Assembly: GCF_046097095.1 (NCBI RefSeq)
Contig: NZ_CP175698.1
Location: 2,108,001 to 2,172,000, forward strand
DNA length: 64,000 bases
Source of the DNA: Natrinema sp046097095
Lineage (GTDB): Archaea > Halobacteriota > Halobacteria > Halobacteriales > Natrialbaceae
Direction: 5' to 3'
Shown: positions 51,281 through 60,164 of the stretch, piece after piece
Position numbering within the stretch: position 1 is the stretch's first letter
How the letters are laid out: each line of letters begins with the position of its first letter
Translations under genes and position numbers: made by a program
Notes under the pieces: model-generated
Seen by the model: only the letters and a program-made list of their open reading frames with translations
Database searches by the model: none
What the model was told of the DNA's origin: nothing

Positions 51281-52500
51281 CCGATCGGACCGACCGCGGT
51301 CGTGTGGCCGCCGATACCGACGCCGACGAGGTCGCTCCCGAACGCCGCGACCGCGCGACCACCGTCCTCTCGGCGACGCTCGATGACCGTGAAGCGACGG
51401 CGTTCGTCCACGTCGGCACCGACCGCGATCCCATCGTGCAGTACTGCTGTCGGACGCCGTCGACCGTCCACACCGCCGTCGGATCGGCGCTCCGACGAGG
51501 ATCGCGAGCTACCGGATCGCTCACCGCCGTTGCCTACGACGGCGTCGAGCGCGAGTGGCTCGTCCGGTCGACGGCCGACGAATCGGGGGGCCATCCCGCC
51601 GATCGGCTCGCCGCCGCCCTCACAGAGCGCGGCCGCGAGGGGACCCTTCTGGCCCCAGCGCACATCCCCCACGACGCGGCGCTCTACCTCGAGAACAGAG
51701 GGTTCGATCTCGCCTCGACGGACGCCATAGAGCGGGCGCGGGCCGCGAAAACGGGCGGCGAGCGCGAACGCATCGCGGCCGCCCAGCAGGCTGCCGGCGC
51801 CGGAATCCGGCAGGCCGCATCGCTGCTGGCCGACGCGACGGTCGTCGACGGGCGACTCGCGATCCCCGGCGACAGCGGCGAAGGGAACGATGCCGATCCC
51901 GTCCCCCTGACGCGGGCTCGATTGCGGATCGCCATCGACGAGGCCGTCGTCGCCGCGGGCGCGTTCCCCGACGGCAACACTGCCGTCGACCCTCGCTCCG
52001 ACGCGGACCGCGACGATACCGTGCTCCGACCCGGTGACCCGATCGTTCTCGAGACGACGCCGCGAGAGCCGGCGGGTTACTACGGAGGCCTCGTCCGGAC
52101 GCTCGTCGTCGATCCCGACGGCGGTCGGGAGCGCCGGGCTCACGTCGCCGTCACCCAGTCGTTTCGCTCCGCACGGTCGATGCTGACCGCCGGCGCGGAG
52201 TCCGTGACCGCCGTTGCTGCCGATCTCGAGGCGGAGGTACGCTCGTTCGGTTTCGGCGACGGCGATGCGGTCGAGACGCGCGTCACCGGCGTCGGACTCG
52301 AGCCGAGCGAGCGGCCGATCGACGGCGGCGACACGCTCGACGCCGGGACCGTGGCCCGCCTCGACGTGGCCGCACGCGTCGATGACGAGACGTGGCTCCG
52401 GATCGCGGACGTCGTGGCGGTCAACGACGAGGGCGAGCGCCCGGACTGGCTCGCGGCTCCGTCGCAGTCGCTCGAGCCGGCGGCGATACTCGAGGAGTAG
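51277..52500 (+). CDS. M24-peptidase-fold protein with missing metal ligands
   Basis: Encodes 407 residues, starting with GTG. The C-terminal half (about 160-390) follows the pita-bread fold of Xaa-Pro aminopeptidases and creatinases, including the ERIAAAQQAAGAGIRQA helix. The expected ligands are absent: the D-x-G...SDxTR region reads ETTPREPAGYYGGLVRT (about 259-275) and the HxxGHG region reads TRVTGVGLEPSE. The N-terminal half looks like the creatinase N-domain. The gene is therefore likely a pseudo-enzyme, maybe a binding partner of the helicase it is coupled to, as with the M24-like Spt16 in eukaryotes; that parallel is only an idea. Confidence 0.75.
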   Translation: MTDRTDRGRVAADTDADEVAPERRDRATTVLSATLDDREATAFVHVGTDRDPIVQYCCRTPSTVHTAVGSALRRGSRATGSLTAVAYDGVEREWLVRSTADESGGHPADRLAAALTERGREGTLLAPAHIPHDAALYLENRGFDLASTDAIERARAAKTGGERERIAAAQQAAGAGIRQAASLLADATVVDGRLAIPGDSGEGNDADPVPLTRARLRIAIDEAVVAAGAFPDGNTAVDPRSDADRDDTVLRPGDPIVLETTPREPAGYYGGLVRTLVVDPDGGRERRAHVAVTQSFRSARSMLTAGAESVTAVAADLEAEVRSFGFGDGDAVETRVTGVGLEPSERPIDGGDTLDAGTVARLDVAARVDDETWLRIADVVAVNDEGERPDWLAAPSQSLEPAAILEE

Positions 52501-52527
52501 GCTGGGTGGCCGGTTTTCGCCCGGTCG

Positions 52528-52779
52528 TTATCGGTCGTCGTCCGAGTCGGGCTCCGGCTCTTTCGCGACCGTTCCGACGACCTGCTTGGCCAGGTGCTCG
52601 GGGACATCCGTCGGGAGCGTGAGCCAGTGTTGGACGGCGACGAGCCCGATCGCGAGCGCGACCAGCGTCGCGCCGAACGTCGTCTGTCCCGCGACCAGCA
52701 ACTGGAGTCCGGCGAGTCCGGCGGGAATCGCGAAGACGAGGGTTCCCGCGAGTTTGATCGTGTCGATGATACCGGCCAT
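52528..52779 (-). CDS. Small membrane protein, DUF7533-like
   Basis: Encodes 83 residues with two hydrophobic helices (about 6-25 and 30-50), then HWLTLPTDVPEHLAKQVVGTV and an acidic tail. The frame is open to 52923 but MAGIIDTIKLAGTLVF is the natural start. Convergent with the M24-like gene (27-nt gap) and divergent from riboflavin synthase, sharing a 152-nt promoter region. Function unknown. Confidence 0.7.
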   Translation of the reverse strand: MAGIIDTIKLAGTLVFAIPAGLAGLQLLVAGQTTFGATLVALAIGLVAVQHWLTLPTDVPEHLAKQVVGTVAKEPEPDSDDDR

Positions 52780-52931
52780 CGGGCTGGGATAGGTCGGGTA
52801 CCGACAAAAGGACGACGGGTGGCGCGGCGGTGTCGATCGACCGCTCGAGAACCTCGCCACCGATACGACGGATCCGGAACGCGTTGCCCGGACCCGGAAC
52901 GGCTTTCCCCCGTCGCCCGCCACCTGTAGGT

Positions 52932-53540
52932 ATGTTTACGGGGATCGTCGAGGAGATCGGCGAGATCGTCGCTCGAGAGCGGACCGACGACGGCCTCCGC
53001 CTGCGGATCGGGGCCGACGATGTCGCGACGGGGCTCGAACACGGCCAGAGTATCAGCGTCAGCGGCGCGTGTCTCACGGTCGAGCGGTATTCGGAAGGCG
53101 AGTGGTTCGAGGTCTTTCTGGCGACCGAGACCGTCGAGCGGACGTCTCTCGGCGAACTCGACGCTGGCGCTTCGGTCAACCTCGAACGGGCAATGCCGGC
53201 CGACGGCCGCTTCGACGGCCACGTCGTGCAGGGCCACGTCGACGCGGTCGCGACCGTGACGGCTATCGAATCGGTCGACGAAGACTGGTTCTTCGAGTTC
53301 GACCTGCCCGAGGGGTACGAGCGCTACGTCGTCGAGAAGGGGTCGATCACGCTCGACGGCATCAGTCTAACCGTCGCCGATCTCGACACCGAGCGCGGTC
53401 GGGTGACTGTCGCGATCGTTCCGACGACGTACGACCTGACCACGCTCTCGGCGAAAGAACCCGGCGATCCGGTCCACCTCGAGGTCGACGTGCTCGCGAA
53501 GTACGTCGAACGGCTGCTCGAGGCGCGATTCGAGGACTGA
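52932..53540 (+). CDS. ribE: Riboflavin synthase (bacterial alpha-subunit type)
   Basis: Encodes 202 residues with two tandem lumazine-binding barrels. The opening MFTGIVEEIGEI is diagnostic, the first barrel ends near residue 90 and the second begins near DGHVVQGHVDAVATV; GISLTVADLDTERGRVTVAIVPTTYDLT is the second substrate site. It converts two 6,7-dimethyl-8-ribityllumazine molecules to riboflavin. Many archaea use an unrelated RibC, while haloarchaea carry this bacterial type. The upstream frame to 52830 overlaps the divergent promoter. No other rib gene is adjacent. Confidence 0.93.
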   Translation: MFTGIVEEIGEIVARERTDDGLRLRIGADDVATGLEHGQSISVSGACLTVERYSEGEWFEVFLATETVERTSLGELDAGASVNLERAMPADGRFDGHVVQGHVDAVATVTAIESVDEDWFFEFDLPEGYERYVVEKGSITLDGISLTVADLDTERGRVTVAIVPTTYDLTTLSAKEPGDPVHLEVDVLAKYVERLLEARFED

Positions 53541-53547
53541 CGCCGTT

Positions 53548-54567
53548 TTAGCGCTGCGGCGGGTCGAACTCCGTTAACTCCGGCGGCGAAACGCTCTCGG
53601 CGTCGTCCCTGACGGCGCGGTATGTGCGTCGGTATCGCGAGAGTTTCCGGTAGAGGTAGTAGCCGATCGCGGCGTCGTAGACGATCACGTAGCCGACGAA
53701 CGCGAGGCCGTAGCCGATCGTCGGGAGCGCGGTCGCGATGAGGCCAGGGACGATACCGACCGTGACGTTGTACGTGCCGTGGACGAACGCCGCCACAAGC
53801 AGCCCCTTGAGAACGATCGGACCGGCGTCGTCGGGGTTGAACTTCGCCAGCCCGAGGTAGTAGCCCGCGATCGCGGAGTAGATGACGTGTCCGGGACCGG
53901 TCAGCGCCCGGACCGTCGTGATCCCGCTGGCGGTGACGAGGATGCTGGTCTCGGGATTCGCCTCGCCGATGACGCGGCTGATATAGAGCGCGTTCTCGAT
54001 GGCCGCGAAGCCAAGTCCGGCGACGGCTCCATAGACCGCGCCGTCGATGACGGCGTCGAAACTGTCCTTCTGATAGGCGAAGACCTGAACGGCGAGTAGT
54101 TTCACCGTCTCCTCGACGGGGCCGACGATCAGGTAGAAAAAGAGGGCGGTGCCGCCGATGCCGAGCAGCGTCGCGGTGACCGAGTTGATGACCGCCGCGA
54201 ACGTCGCGAACAGCACCGAGAGCAGGAAGGTCACGACGAGCAGCCAGAGCGGTTCGTTCGTCGTGACGTCGGCGTACCAGATATACCCCGCGAGTAGCCC
54301 TGCAGGGACGACCGAGAGCGCGAAGAAGGCGGCGACGAACGGATCTCGCACGACGACCGCGGCCGGCGAGACCAGCAGGACGAGCGTGATCGCGATCGCG
54401 ATCAACAGGACGAGCGCCCGAAACCCGTAGCTGACCGCGGTGTAGATCGCGTACGCGAGCAGATCGGCGGCCGATCGCGCCTCCCACGTTGAGACGTCGT
54501 AGAGGTCCGTCGATCCGTCGCCGTTTCGCTCCTCGGCACGTTCGATCGGATCGCGCCTGCGCTGCAT
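53548..54567 (-). CDS. PrsW-family intramembrane protease
   Basis: Encodes 339 residues with about eight transmembrane helices. The PrsW motifs are VGPVEETVKLLAV (EExxK), AAIENALY (EN) and the membrane histidines in GPGHVIYSAIAGYY and FVHGTYN, the proposed metal site. Bacterial PrsW cleaves anti-sigma factors; archaeal substrates are unknown and sigma systems are absent, so another membrane protein is the target. The start at MQRRRDPIERAEE (54567) is used; the frame remains open to 54954. Convergent with ribE at a 7-nt gap. Confidence 0.88.
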   Translation of the reverse strand: MQRRRDPIERAEERNGDGSTDLYDVSTWEARSAADLLAYAIYTAVSYGFRALVLLIAIAITLVLLVSPAAVVVRDPFVAAFFALSVVPAGLLAGYIWYADVTTNEPLWLLVVTFLLSVLFATFAAVINSVTATLLGIGGTALFFYLIVGPVEETVKLLAVQVFAYQKDSFDAVIDGAVYGAVAGLGFAAIENALYISRVIGEANPETSILVTASGITTVRALTGPGHVIYSAIAGYYLGLAKFNPDDAGPIVLKGLLVAAFVHGTYNVTVGIVPGLIATALPTIGYGLAFVGYVIVYDAAIGYYLYRKLSRYRRTYRAVRDDAESVSPPELTEFDPPQR

Positions 54568-54729
54568 GGTCGTCCGTACGAGCGCCCGACCGGTATAGGT
54601 TCGGCAAGCGGTGACTCGAGACCAGCCCATAGCGCCGTTCGTGTGCCCGATGCACCGTTTCGACGCGCCGGGCGCGACGCTCGTCTCAGACTCGGAATCC
54701 ACAAAGGCCTGCCGCGCTAACCGACGCGT

Positions 54730-55107
54730 ATGCACTTCGACCAGCGGACCCAGCGAGCGCTTCGCGACGTCGGCCTCGAGACGGACGACCTCCGGGCCGC
54801 CTCCGAGGCGGTCGTCGAGGCCGTCAAGCGAGACGCGGCGGCGCTGGAGGACTTCTTCGAGGAGCACGACACCGTCTACTCCGACATGGACATGGCCCAC
54901 TCGCGTTCGGACTATCCCGAGCACACCGTCGACGACGCAGACATCACGACCCACGGCGACGAGATGCGCGGCTGGCTCCGGTTCGACACGTGGGGCGTCT
55001 ACGTCGAGGACGGCCGGATTTTAGACGACGGATCGGTCGAGCTCTCCCTCGGGCCGACGATCAACGATCGAGTGCGGTTCGCAGCCGACCGCGAGACGCT
55101 GCGGTGA
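54730..55107 (+). CDS. Conserved haloarchaeal protein, DUF7532-like
   Basis: Encodes 125 residues, soluble and acidic, with an N-terminal helical half (FDQRTQRALRDVGLETDDLRAAS) and a beta half (HGDEMRGWLRFDTWGVYVEDGRILDDGSVELSLGP). No catalytic residues stand out. The family name is from memory. The FAU-1 gene follows after 85 nt in the same direction, so they may be expressed together. Confidence 0.7.
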   Translation: MHFDQRTQRALRDVGLETDDLRAASEAVVEAVKRDAAALEDFFEEHDTVYSDMDMAHSRSDYPEHTVDDADITTHGDEMRGWLRFDTWGVYVEDGRILDDGSVELSLGPTINDRVRFAADRETLR

Positions 55108-55192
55108 TCGCCGTGTTCGAGGACGCAGTGCGATCGCGCTCGAGCGATCGGCGACGAGGCCGCGATGAGCACCGGACCACGGAGGGCGACCG

Positions 55193-56632
55193 ATGACGAC
55201 GGCTCGCGTTCGCGGCATCTACACGACGGCCATCACCCGGCTGCTGGCTGCGGCCGGGTATGAAGTCGTACAGGCCTCGGATCCGATCCGGGAACGGTTC
55301 GACCGCTCGTTCGAGGCCGTCCCGGCCGACGTCTCGATCGAGACGACCCGCGACCGTCAGGGCGTCGGGACCTCGGGCGAGCCCGACGCGGTCGAGACAA
55401 TCACCGACGAACTCGAGACACTCGCCATCGATACGTTCCGCTGGACGGCCGACGCCCCTCGAGGAGCGGTCTTCGACGCCGAGGTGCTCGAGGCCGGCGG
55501 CGGCAGCGGTGCCGTCGTCGACCTGGGCGACGGTCGCCGCGGCTTTCTCAACTACGACGACGTCGACGGCTACGTCGACGAAGGGAACCGCTATCGCGTG
55601 CAGGTCCGCGAGCCCGCGCCGCCGTGGGACGACGACCGACCGCGCGTCGCGCCGGCGCTCGAGGTCCAGGGTGGGCTCTGTACCCTCTCGCGTGACCGAA
55701 GCGGCGTCTCGGCGGCGCTGCGCGGCGAGCGCGCCGAGGAACTCGTCGGCATGACCGACCTGCTCTCCGCCGAGGTGCCCGACGGCTGGGGAATCCGCTG
55801 GCAGCACGCCGCGGCCGACGCAGATCTCAAGGCGATGGGGACCGCCCTCGAGACCGCCGCGGATCGGGCGCGGGCGCTCGAGGACGCGGTCGCTGACGCG
55901 CCGGATGAGCCCGGCGAGCCGGCACTGCTGGCCGCGCTCCGTCGAACGGAGTGGTGCTGGTTCGGCCGCGAGTCCAGAGTCGCCTTAGACGACGTTCGGC
56001 GTCGCGTTGAGACGACGATGCCGGGACACCACCGAACGAAGGCGGCCGACCGGGCCGCGAGCGCGGCGGTCGACTTCGCCGAGGCGGTCTGTGGCTCGGT
56101 CAGTGACACTGGCGTCGGCGACGGCGAGTTCCCGTTTGCCGCAGTGGCCCGCCAGTTCGGCCCCGAACGCGGCGACCGCCTCGAGATCGGCCACGGCAAA
56201 CCCGACGGCCGGCTCATTTCGCTGGGGCGGGGCGAGGTGACCGACTGGGACCCCGAGGGGAAGGTCACCCTCGAGCGCTCGATGCGCGGCGGCGGCAGCT
56301 ACGACGCGCTCGGCACGCCCAAAGAGGAGGGCGACGTGGCTGTGACGAAGTTCCGCGAGGGCCGCTGGTGGTATCCGACGACGTACAAGGCCGCCGACGG
56401 CACCTCGAAGGGGACCTACGTCAACGTCTGTACGCCGGTCGAGCTCTTTCCGGACACCGTCCGGTACGTCGATCTCTACGTCGACGTGATCCGGCGCGGC
56501 GACGGGACGGTCGAGATCGTGGACGCGGACGAACTCGAGGGAGCCGTCGACGACGGGCTCGTATCCGAAGACCTCGGGGAGAAGGCGATGAGCGTGGCCG
56601 AAGCCGTCGAGCGTGCTATCGACAAATCATAG
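55193..56632 (+). CDS. FAU-1 family RNA-binding protein / probable ribonuclease
   Basis: Encodes 479 residues. The N-terminal third is an S1-like/RNase E/G-like domain (TTARVRGIYTTAITRLLAAAGYEVVQ ... GAVVDLGDGRRGFLNYDDV), and the C-terminal third (about 335-470) is a DUF402 barrel (GRLISLGRGEVTDWDPEGK ... FREGRWWYPTTYK). This is the architecture of archaeal FAU-1, an AU-rich-RNA-binding protein with reported RNase E/G-like activity towards 5S rRNA precursors. Likely acts in RNA maturation. Length fits the family (about 470). Confidence 0.88.
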   Translation: MTTARVRGIYTTAITRLLAAAGYEVVQASDPIRERFDRSFEAVPADVSIETTRDRQGVGTSGEPDAVETITDELETLAIDTFRWTADAPRGAVFDAEVLEAGGGSGAVVDLGDGRRGFLNYDDVDGYVDEGNRYRVQVREPAPPWDDDRPRVAPALEVQGGLCTLSRDRSGVSAALRGERAEELVGMTDLLSAEVPDGWGIRWQHAAADADLKAMGTALETAADRARALEDAVADAPDEPGEPALLAALRRTEWCWFGRESRVALDDVRRRVETTMPGHHRTKAADRAASAAVDFAEAVCGSVSDTGVGDGEFPFAAVARQFGPERGDRLEIGHGKPDGRLISLGRGEVTDWDPEGKVTLERSMRGGGSYDALGTPKEEGDVAVTKFREGRWWYPTTYKAADGTSKGTYVNVCTPVELFPDTVRYVDLYVDVIRRGDGTVEIVDADELEGAVDDGLVSEDLGEKAMSVAEAVERAIDKS

Positions 56633-56711
56633 ATAGGTACAGAATACCATATTTTCGTTCTCCGCAAGATGAGAGGCAGATATTCCAAATCCGCTTTCAA
56701 ATAAGCGTCAC

Positions 56712-57179
56712 TCACCCCCACCGGAGGTTCGCCACGACGAACGCGACCTGTAAAAGCAGGAGCGCCATCAGGGTTGCCAGCGCACATCGCTCGTAGGGTC
56801 CGCGGACGCGGTCGAACCTCGAGGTCGTCGGAGACTCGCCGTCGGCGGCGCGCTCGAGCACCCGTCCGAGCGCCGACAGTCCGATGTCCGTCAGCGCCAC
56901 GAGCACGGGGAACGCGGCCAGCGCGAGGATTGTCGGGGCGTACTCGGGTCCGTAGTAGGTGCCGACGCTCCAGCGGACTCTGACGGAGTCGCCCAGCACC
57001 GGGGCGGCCGCGACGCTCACTGCGAGGCTCGCGAGGACGCCGAGCAGCCCGCCGGTTCCCGTCGGCCGGAGACGCCCGCCGTCGGGGCTCGAGACCGACG
57101 CCGCCAGCCCCCTCGCGACGCGCTGCGTTCGTTCGACGAGCCGTTCGATCGAGTTCGGCAGGTGGGCCGATGCCATCAC
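56712..57179 (-). CDS. Membrane protein, unknown function
   Basis: Encodes 155 residues with three hydrophobic segments (about 43-60, 80-100, 130-150), an amphipathic N-terminus (NSIERLVERTQRVARGL) and a conserved-looking WSVGTYYGPEYAP loop. Two ATGs open it (57179 and 57176). It is divergent from the leaderless regulator at 57282. No family recognised. Confidence 0.65.
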   Translation of the reverse strand: MMASAHLPNSIERLVERTQRVARGLAASVSSPDGGRLRPTGTGGLLGVLASLAVSVAAAPVLGDSVRVRWSVGTYYGPEYAPTILALAAFPVLVALTDIGLSALGRVLERAADGESPTTSRFDRVRGPYERCALATLMALLLLQVAFVVANLRWG

Positions 57180-57250
57180 GTGTCGACCGACGCGCTGGGT
57201 GATGAAAGACCGCCGTGCGCGACTGCAGCGCCTGCAGCGGCGAAAATCCC

Positions 57251-57257
57251 TTTATAT
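57251..57257 (+). promoter_or_regulatory. TATA box for a leaderless GTG-started gene
   Basis: TTTATAT centred 28 nt upstream of the GTG at 57282; the preceding bases (AAATCCC) may act as BRE. This spacing supports the GTG start instead of the longer frame from 57162. Confidence 0.65.
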
Positions 57258-57281
57258 CCCTTCTCTGTACACACGCAAACC

Positions 57282-57626
57282 GTGAGTGAGGAGCCGGACG
57301 TCGAAACGATCGGGACTCTGCTCGAGGACCCGGCGGTGCGAACCATCCTCACCCAGACGAGCCAGGAACCCATGTCAGCCACTACGTTGAGCGACCACTG
57401 CGACGCGTCCCAACCCACGGTGTATCGGCGGCTGGACGACCTCCGCGAGTGCGGGCTCCTCGTCGAGCGGACGAAACCTGACCCCGAACGGGGCCACCAC
57501 CGGACGGTCTACGCGACGAACCTCGAGCGGATTACGATCGAACTCGACGACGATGGGTTGACGCTGCACGTCGACCGCCGAGAGGACATGGCCGATCGGT
57601 TCACGACACTCATCGAGGGGATCTGA
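57282..57626 (+). CDS. Winged-helix transcriptional regulator (ArsR-like)
   Basis: Encodes 114 residues starting with GTG. The winged helix spans about residues 13-75 (VRTILTQTSQEPMSATTLSDHCDASQPTVYRRLDDL) and is followed by a beta wing (TKPDPERGHHRTVYATNLERITIEL). No cysteine sensor. Its stop is 1 nt from the GTG start of the membrane protein gene, forming a tight pair of the kind often seen in haloarchaea (wHTH plus DUF7521), whose role is unknown. Confidence 0.8.
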   Translation: MSEEPDVETIGTLLEDPAVRTILTQTSQEPMSATTLSDHCDASQPTVYRRLDDLRECGLLVERTKPDPERGHHRTVYATNLERITIELDDDGLTLHVDRREDMADRFTTLIEGI

Positions 57627-57627
57627 C

Positions 57628-57951
57628 GTGGTGGCGACACCGCTGTTGCTCTGGGACGTGTCGCTTCCCCCGGAGTGGGTCGCGACGTTCGTCCAGACGA
57701 CCGACGTGTTGAGCGCGCTCATCGGGCTGTTCATCGCCTATCAGGCGTATCGCGGCTACCGACGCAACGACAGCCGACCGATGCTGTTTATCGCCATCGG
57801 GTTCGCGCTGGCGCTCGCCGTCCCGTTCCTGTTCCTGTTGGCCTTCGTCGCGCTCCCGTTCGTCTCGGAATCGATCGCGGCGATCCTCGGCCAGTGTAGT
57901 CAACTCTTCGGGCTGGTCGCGATCCTGTACGCGCTTCGGATGCCGGCGTAG
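57628..57951 (+). CDS. DUF7521-like membrane protein paired with the regulator
   Basis: Encodes 107 residues with three hydrophobic helices (about 24-42, 50-78, 84-103) joined by a short basic loop (YRGYRRNDSRP). GTG start directly follows the regulator's stop. The pair may sense a membrane signal and relay it to DNA, though no direct evidence is seen. Confidence 0.75.
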   Translation: MVATPLLLWDVSLPPEWVATFVQTTDVLSALIGLFIAYQAYRGYRRNDSRPMLFIAIGFALALAVPFLFLLAFVALPFVSESIAAILGQCSQLFGLVAILYALRMPA

Positions 57952-58016
57952 GTCGGTATGAATCTCCGGACAGTTCAGGCTCAACGGTTATAGTGTGTTA
58001 CCATCAACCACTGTCG

Positions 58017-58286
58017 ATGGGCACGTTAAACGAAGAGATGGCCGACGTTCGGTCGGACGTCGACGGCGTACGAGCACAGCTTCGAGAGGACGTTCCCGAG
58101 TTCTTCAAGTTCGACGTCGCCGTCGGAAACATCACCTACAACGCGAACAGCAACAGCGTTTCCGTCAGCGTCGAACCGAGCTCTCGAGCGCGAGAGCAGC
58201 TCTCGGAGGAACTCGGGGGCGTAAACGTGAAGACGGACGGCATGCTCGAGTTCGAGTTCCGGCTCGTCAACTCCGACGCCGAGTGA
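58017..58286 (+). CDS. Small conserved soluble protein, unknown
   Basis: Encodes 89 residues, acidic, with an N-terminal helix (TLNEEMADVRSDVDGVRAQL) and a beta-rich rest (VAVGNITYNANSNSVSVSVEPSS). The earlier in-frame start (57993) is a TATA-region codon; ATG 58017 is preferred. It lies 65 nt behind the DUF7521-like gene. No family recognised. Confidence 0.65.
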   Translation: MGTLNEEMADVRSDVDGVRAQLREDVPEFFKFDVAVGNITYNANSNSVSVSVEPSSRAREQLSEELGGVNVKTDGMLEFEFRLVNSDAE

Positions 58287-58337
58287 GTGACCGAGCGGCC
58301 GACGGCTGTTCCTCAGCCGTGACCGTCGCGAGTCGAG

Positions 58338-59444
58338 TCAGTCAGCCGCGAGTTTGTCCAGCCCGGCCGATTCGATGTCTTCGCCGTCGACCGACGAGCG
58401 CAGCGCGTCCATCCCGTCGTCGCGGTCGATGTCGAAATCGTTCGCGTAGAGATCGTCGACGCGGGCCATCTCCTCGTCGGTGAGCCGCGGCAGATCGCTG
58501 GCGGCCGCCCATTCGTCGATGTCATCCGTAGTGCGGAACGTCGGCGTCACGGTCGCGACCGGGTCGTGCGAGAGCAGCCAGACGATCGCGGCCTGGCCCA
58601 TCGTCCGCTCGCCGTCGCGCTCTCGCAAGTCTCCCCCGCTTGAGTCGGCCACGGAGCGTGGCGCTGCGCGCTCGAGGAAGCGCAGTTGCTCGAGTTTCTC
58701 CCAGCCGGTCTCGTACCACTCGTCGGGGCGGAAGCCGCGGTGGTCGCCCTCGCCGAGTTCGGTGTCGGGCGTGACCTGCTCGTTGAGAACGCCCGAGGAG
58801 TGGGGGACGCGGGGGATGAGGCTGGTCGACGAGTCCGTTCGTGCGATCGTCTCGAGGAAGTGATTGCCGACCTCCTGTTCGAGGACGTTCCAGACCAGTT
58901 GGACGGAGTCGAACTCCGCTTCGATCGCGAGGTCGCCCTCGGCGAGCCAGCCGATCGAGGGGCCAAGCGCGAGCCCGGTCGCATCGATCAGCCCCTCTTC
59001 CTCGAGTTCGTCGAGCAGTTCGAGCACGTCGGGGGTGATCTCCTCGACGTTGGCGTTGTGAAGTTGGAGCACGTCGATGGAGTCCATGTCGAGACGGTCG
59101 AGGCTCTTTTCGACGGCCTCGCGCAGGTACTCCGGATCCATCTCTTTGGGGAGTTCGCCGTGGCCGGCCTGCGGGTTGTTGTAGAAATCGTAGCCGACTT
59201 TGGTGGCGACGGTGACCTCGTCGCGGACCGCGGAGAGGGCTTGGCCGAGTAGCTCCTCACTGTGGCCGTGGCCGTAGACGTCGCCCGTGTCGAAGTAGGT
59301 GATCCCCTGATCGACGGCATACTCGATCATCTCGAGGGCGTCTTCCTCCGAACGGTCGCCCCACCAGTCGGTACCGACGACCCACGCGCCGAAGCCGACC
59401 TCGCTGACCTCGACGCCCGAGTCGCCCAGTTCGCGGTGTTGCAT
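58338..59444 (-). CDS. Aldo/keto reductase
   Basis: Encodes 368 residues of the (beta/alpha)8 AKR fold. The catalytic tetrad is visible: D52 (FDTGDVYGHG), Y57, K82 (ATKVGYDF) and H129 (VLQLHN). An insertion around 240-285 (FRPDEWYETGWEKLEQL) follows the YgdS/AKR11-12 type. Substrate and cofactor cannot be read from sequence; NADPH is usual. Convergent with the small gene at 58286 (51-nt gap). Confidence 0.9.
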   Translation of the reverse strand: MQHRELGDSGVEVSEVGFGAWVVGTDWWGDRSEEDALEMIEYAVDQGITYFDTGDVYGHGHSEELLGQALSAVRDEVTVATKVGYDFYNNPQAGHGELPKEMDPEYLREAVEKSLDRLDMDSIDVLQLHNANVEEITPDVLELLDELEEEGLIDATGLALGPSIGWLAEGDLAIEAEFDSVQLVWNVLEQEVGNHFLETIARTDSSTSLIPRVPHSSGVLNEQVTPDTELGEGDHRGFRPDEWYETGWEKLEQLRFLERAAPRSVADSSGGDLRERDGERTMGQAAIVWLLSHDPVATVTPTFRTTDDIDEWAAASDLPRLTDEEMARVDDLYANDFDIDRDDGMDALRSSVDGEDIESAGLDKLAAD

Positions 59445-59597
59445 ACGCGCCCCTTTGGAGCGGGGGAACTTAGGGTGAACGGAACGCTCGAGCGCCCGAT
59501 CCGAACCCGTTCGGGACCGGTCGCGTCCGACCCGTCAGTTGACGTCGGCAGCGTCGCGAGTCGAACCGTTCTTGAAAGAAGGATCACATCTCTCCGT

Positions 59598-59807
59598 ATG
59601 GCACGCTCCCGGTCGCGAAACGTCGTCCGTCTCCTGGTGGTCGTCGTCGTCGTCGCGGCGATGGTATTCGCTATCGGCGTGACGACGCTCGAGCTCCCGC
59701 GCGACCGCGTCACGGCCGGCACGCTCGTCGTCGGCACGTCGCTGCTCGTCGGATCGCTCGCGCTGCCCGCGTTGCTCTTCGCCGGCTGGCGGTCTCAGAC
59801 GGAGTGA
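59598..59807 (+). CDS. Small two-helix membrane protein
   Basis: Encodes 69 residues: a basic N-terminus (ARSRSRNVVR), helix 1 (about 11-28) and helix 2 (about 40-62), ending WRSQTE. The frame runs from 59262 but the upstream part is antisense to the aldo/keto reductase. Start ATG 59598 follows a TATA-like TTCTTGAAAG (about 59569-59578). Confidence 0.65.
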   Translation: MARSRSRNVVRLLVVVVVVAAMVFAIGVTTLELPRDRVTAGTLVVGTSLLVGSLALPALLFAGWRSQTE

Positions 59808-60164
59808 CTGCGTCCAGTACGGTTATACCATCCCGCTCGAGCACGTCACGTCGATCGAATACGGGCGAAGACTAGCTCCGCAGTTGCTCGCACTCGGTGT
59901 CGTTACGATACCGCTTCTCGTCGGCGTTCGATCGTCCTCTATGCGTTATTGAAACAGCAGGTCCTCGAACTGAATGTTTCGGGCGGCAGCAACCCTTCGT
60001 CTGGCTCTCGAGGGGCAAAGCAATTGACGAATTCCTCCGGTATCTCCCTGTACAGCGCAAGCTGACCCGAATGACCGCCGACCGGTAACACGCGCGACAG
60101 CGGGTCCGGCAACCGTCGCCGGACAACCGAACCACTATCAACTCGGCGGACAATACTTCGGGGT
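59808..60164. other. Intergenic region before the acyltransferase
   Basis: 357 nt without a gene I can support. A 63-residue plus-strand frame (59897-60088) and a 99-residue minus-strand frame (59872-60171) overlap each other and show no domain. A TATA-like GGTTATACC occurs at about 59820-59828. Possibly a decayed gene. Confidence 0.45.
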
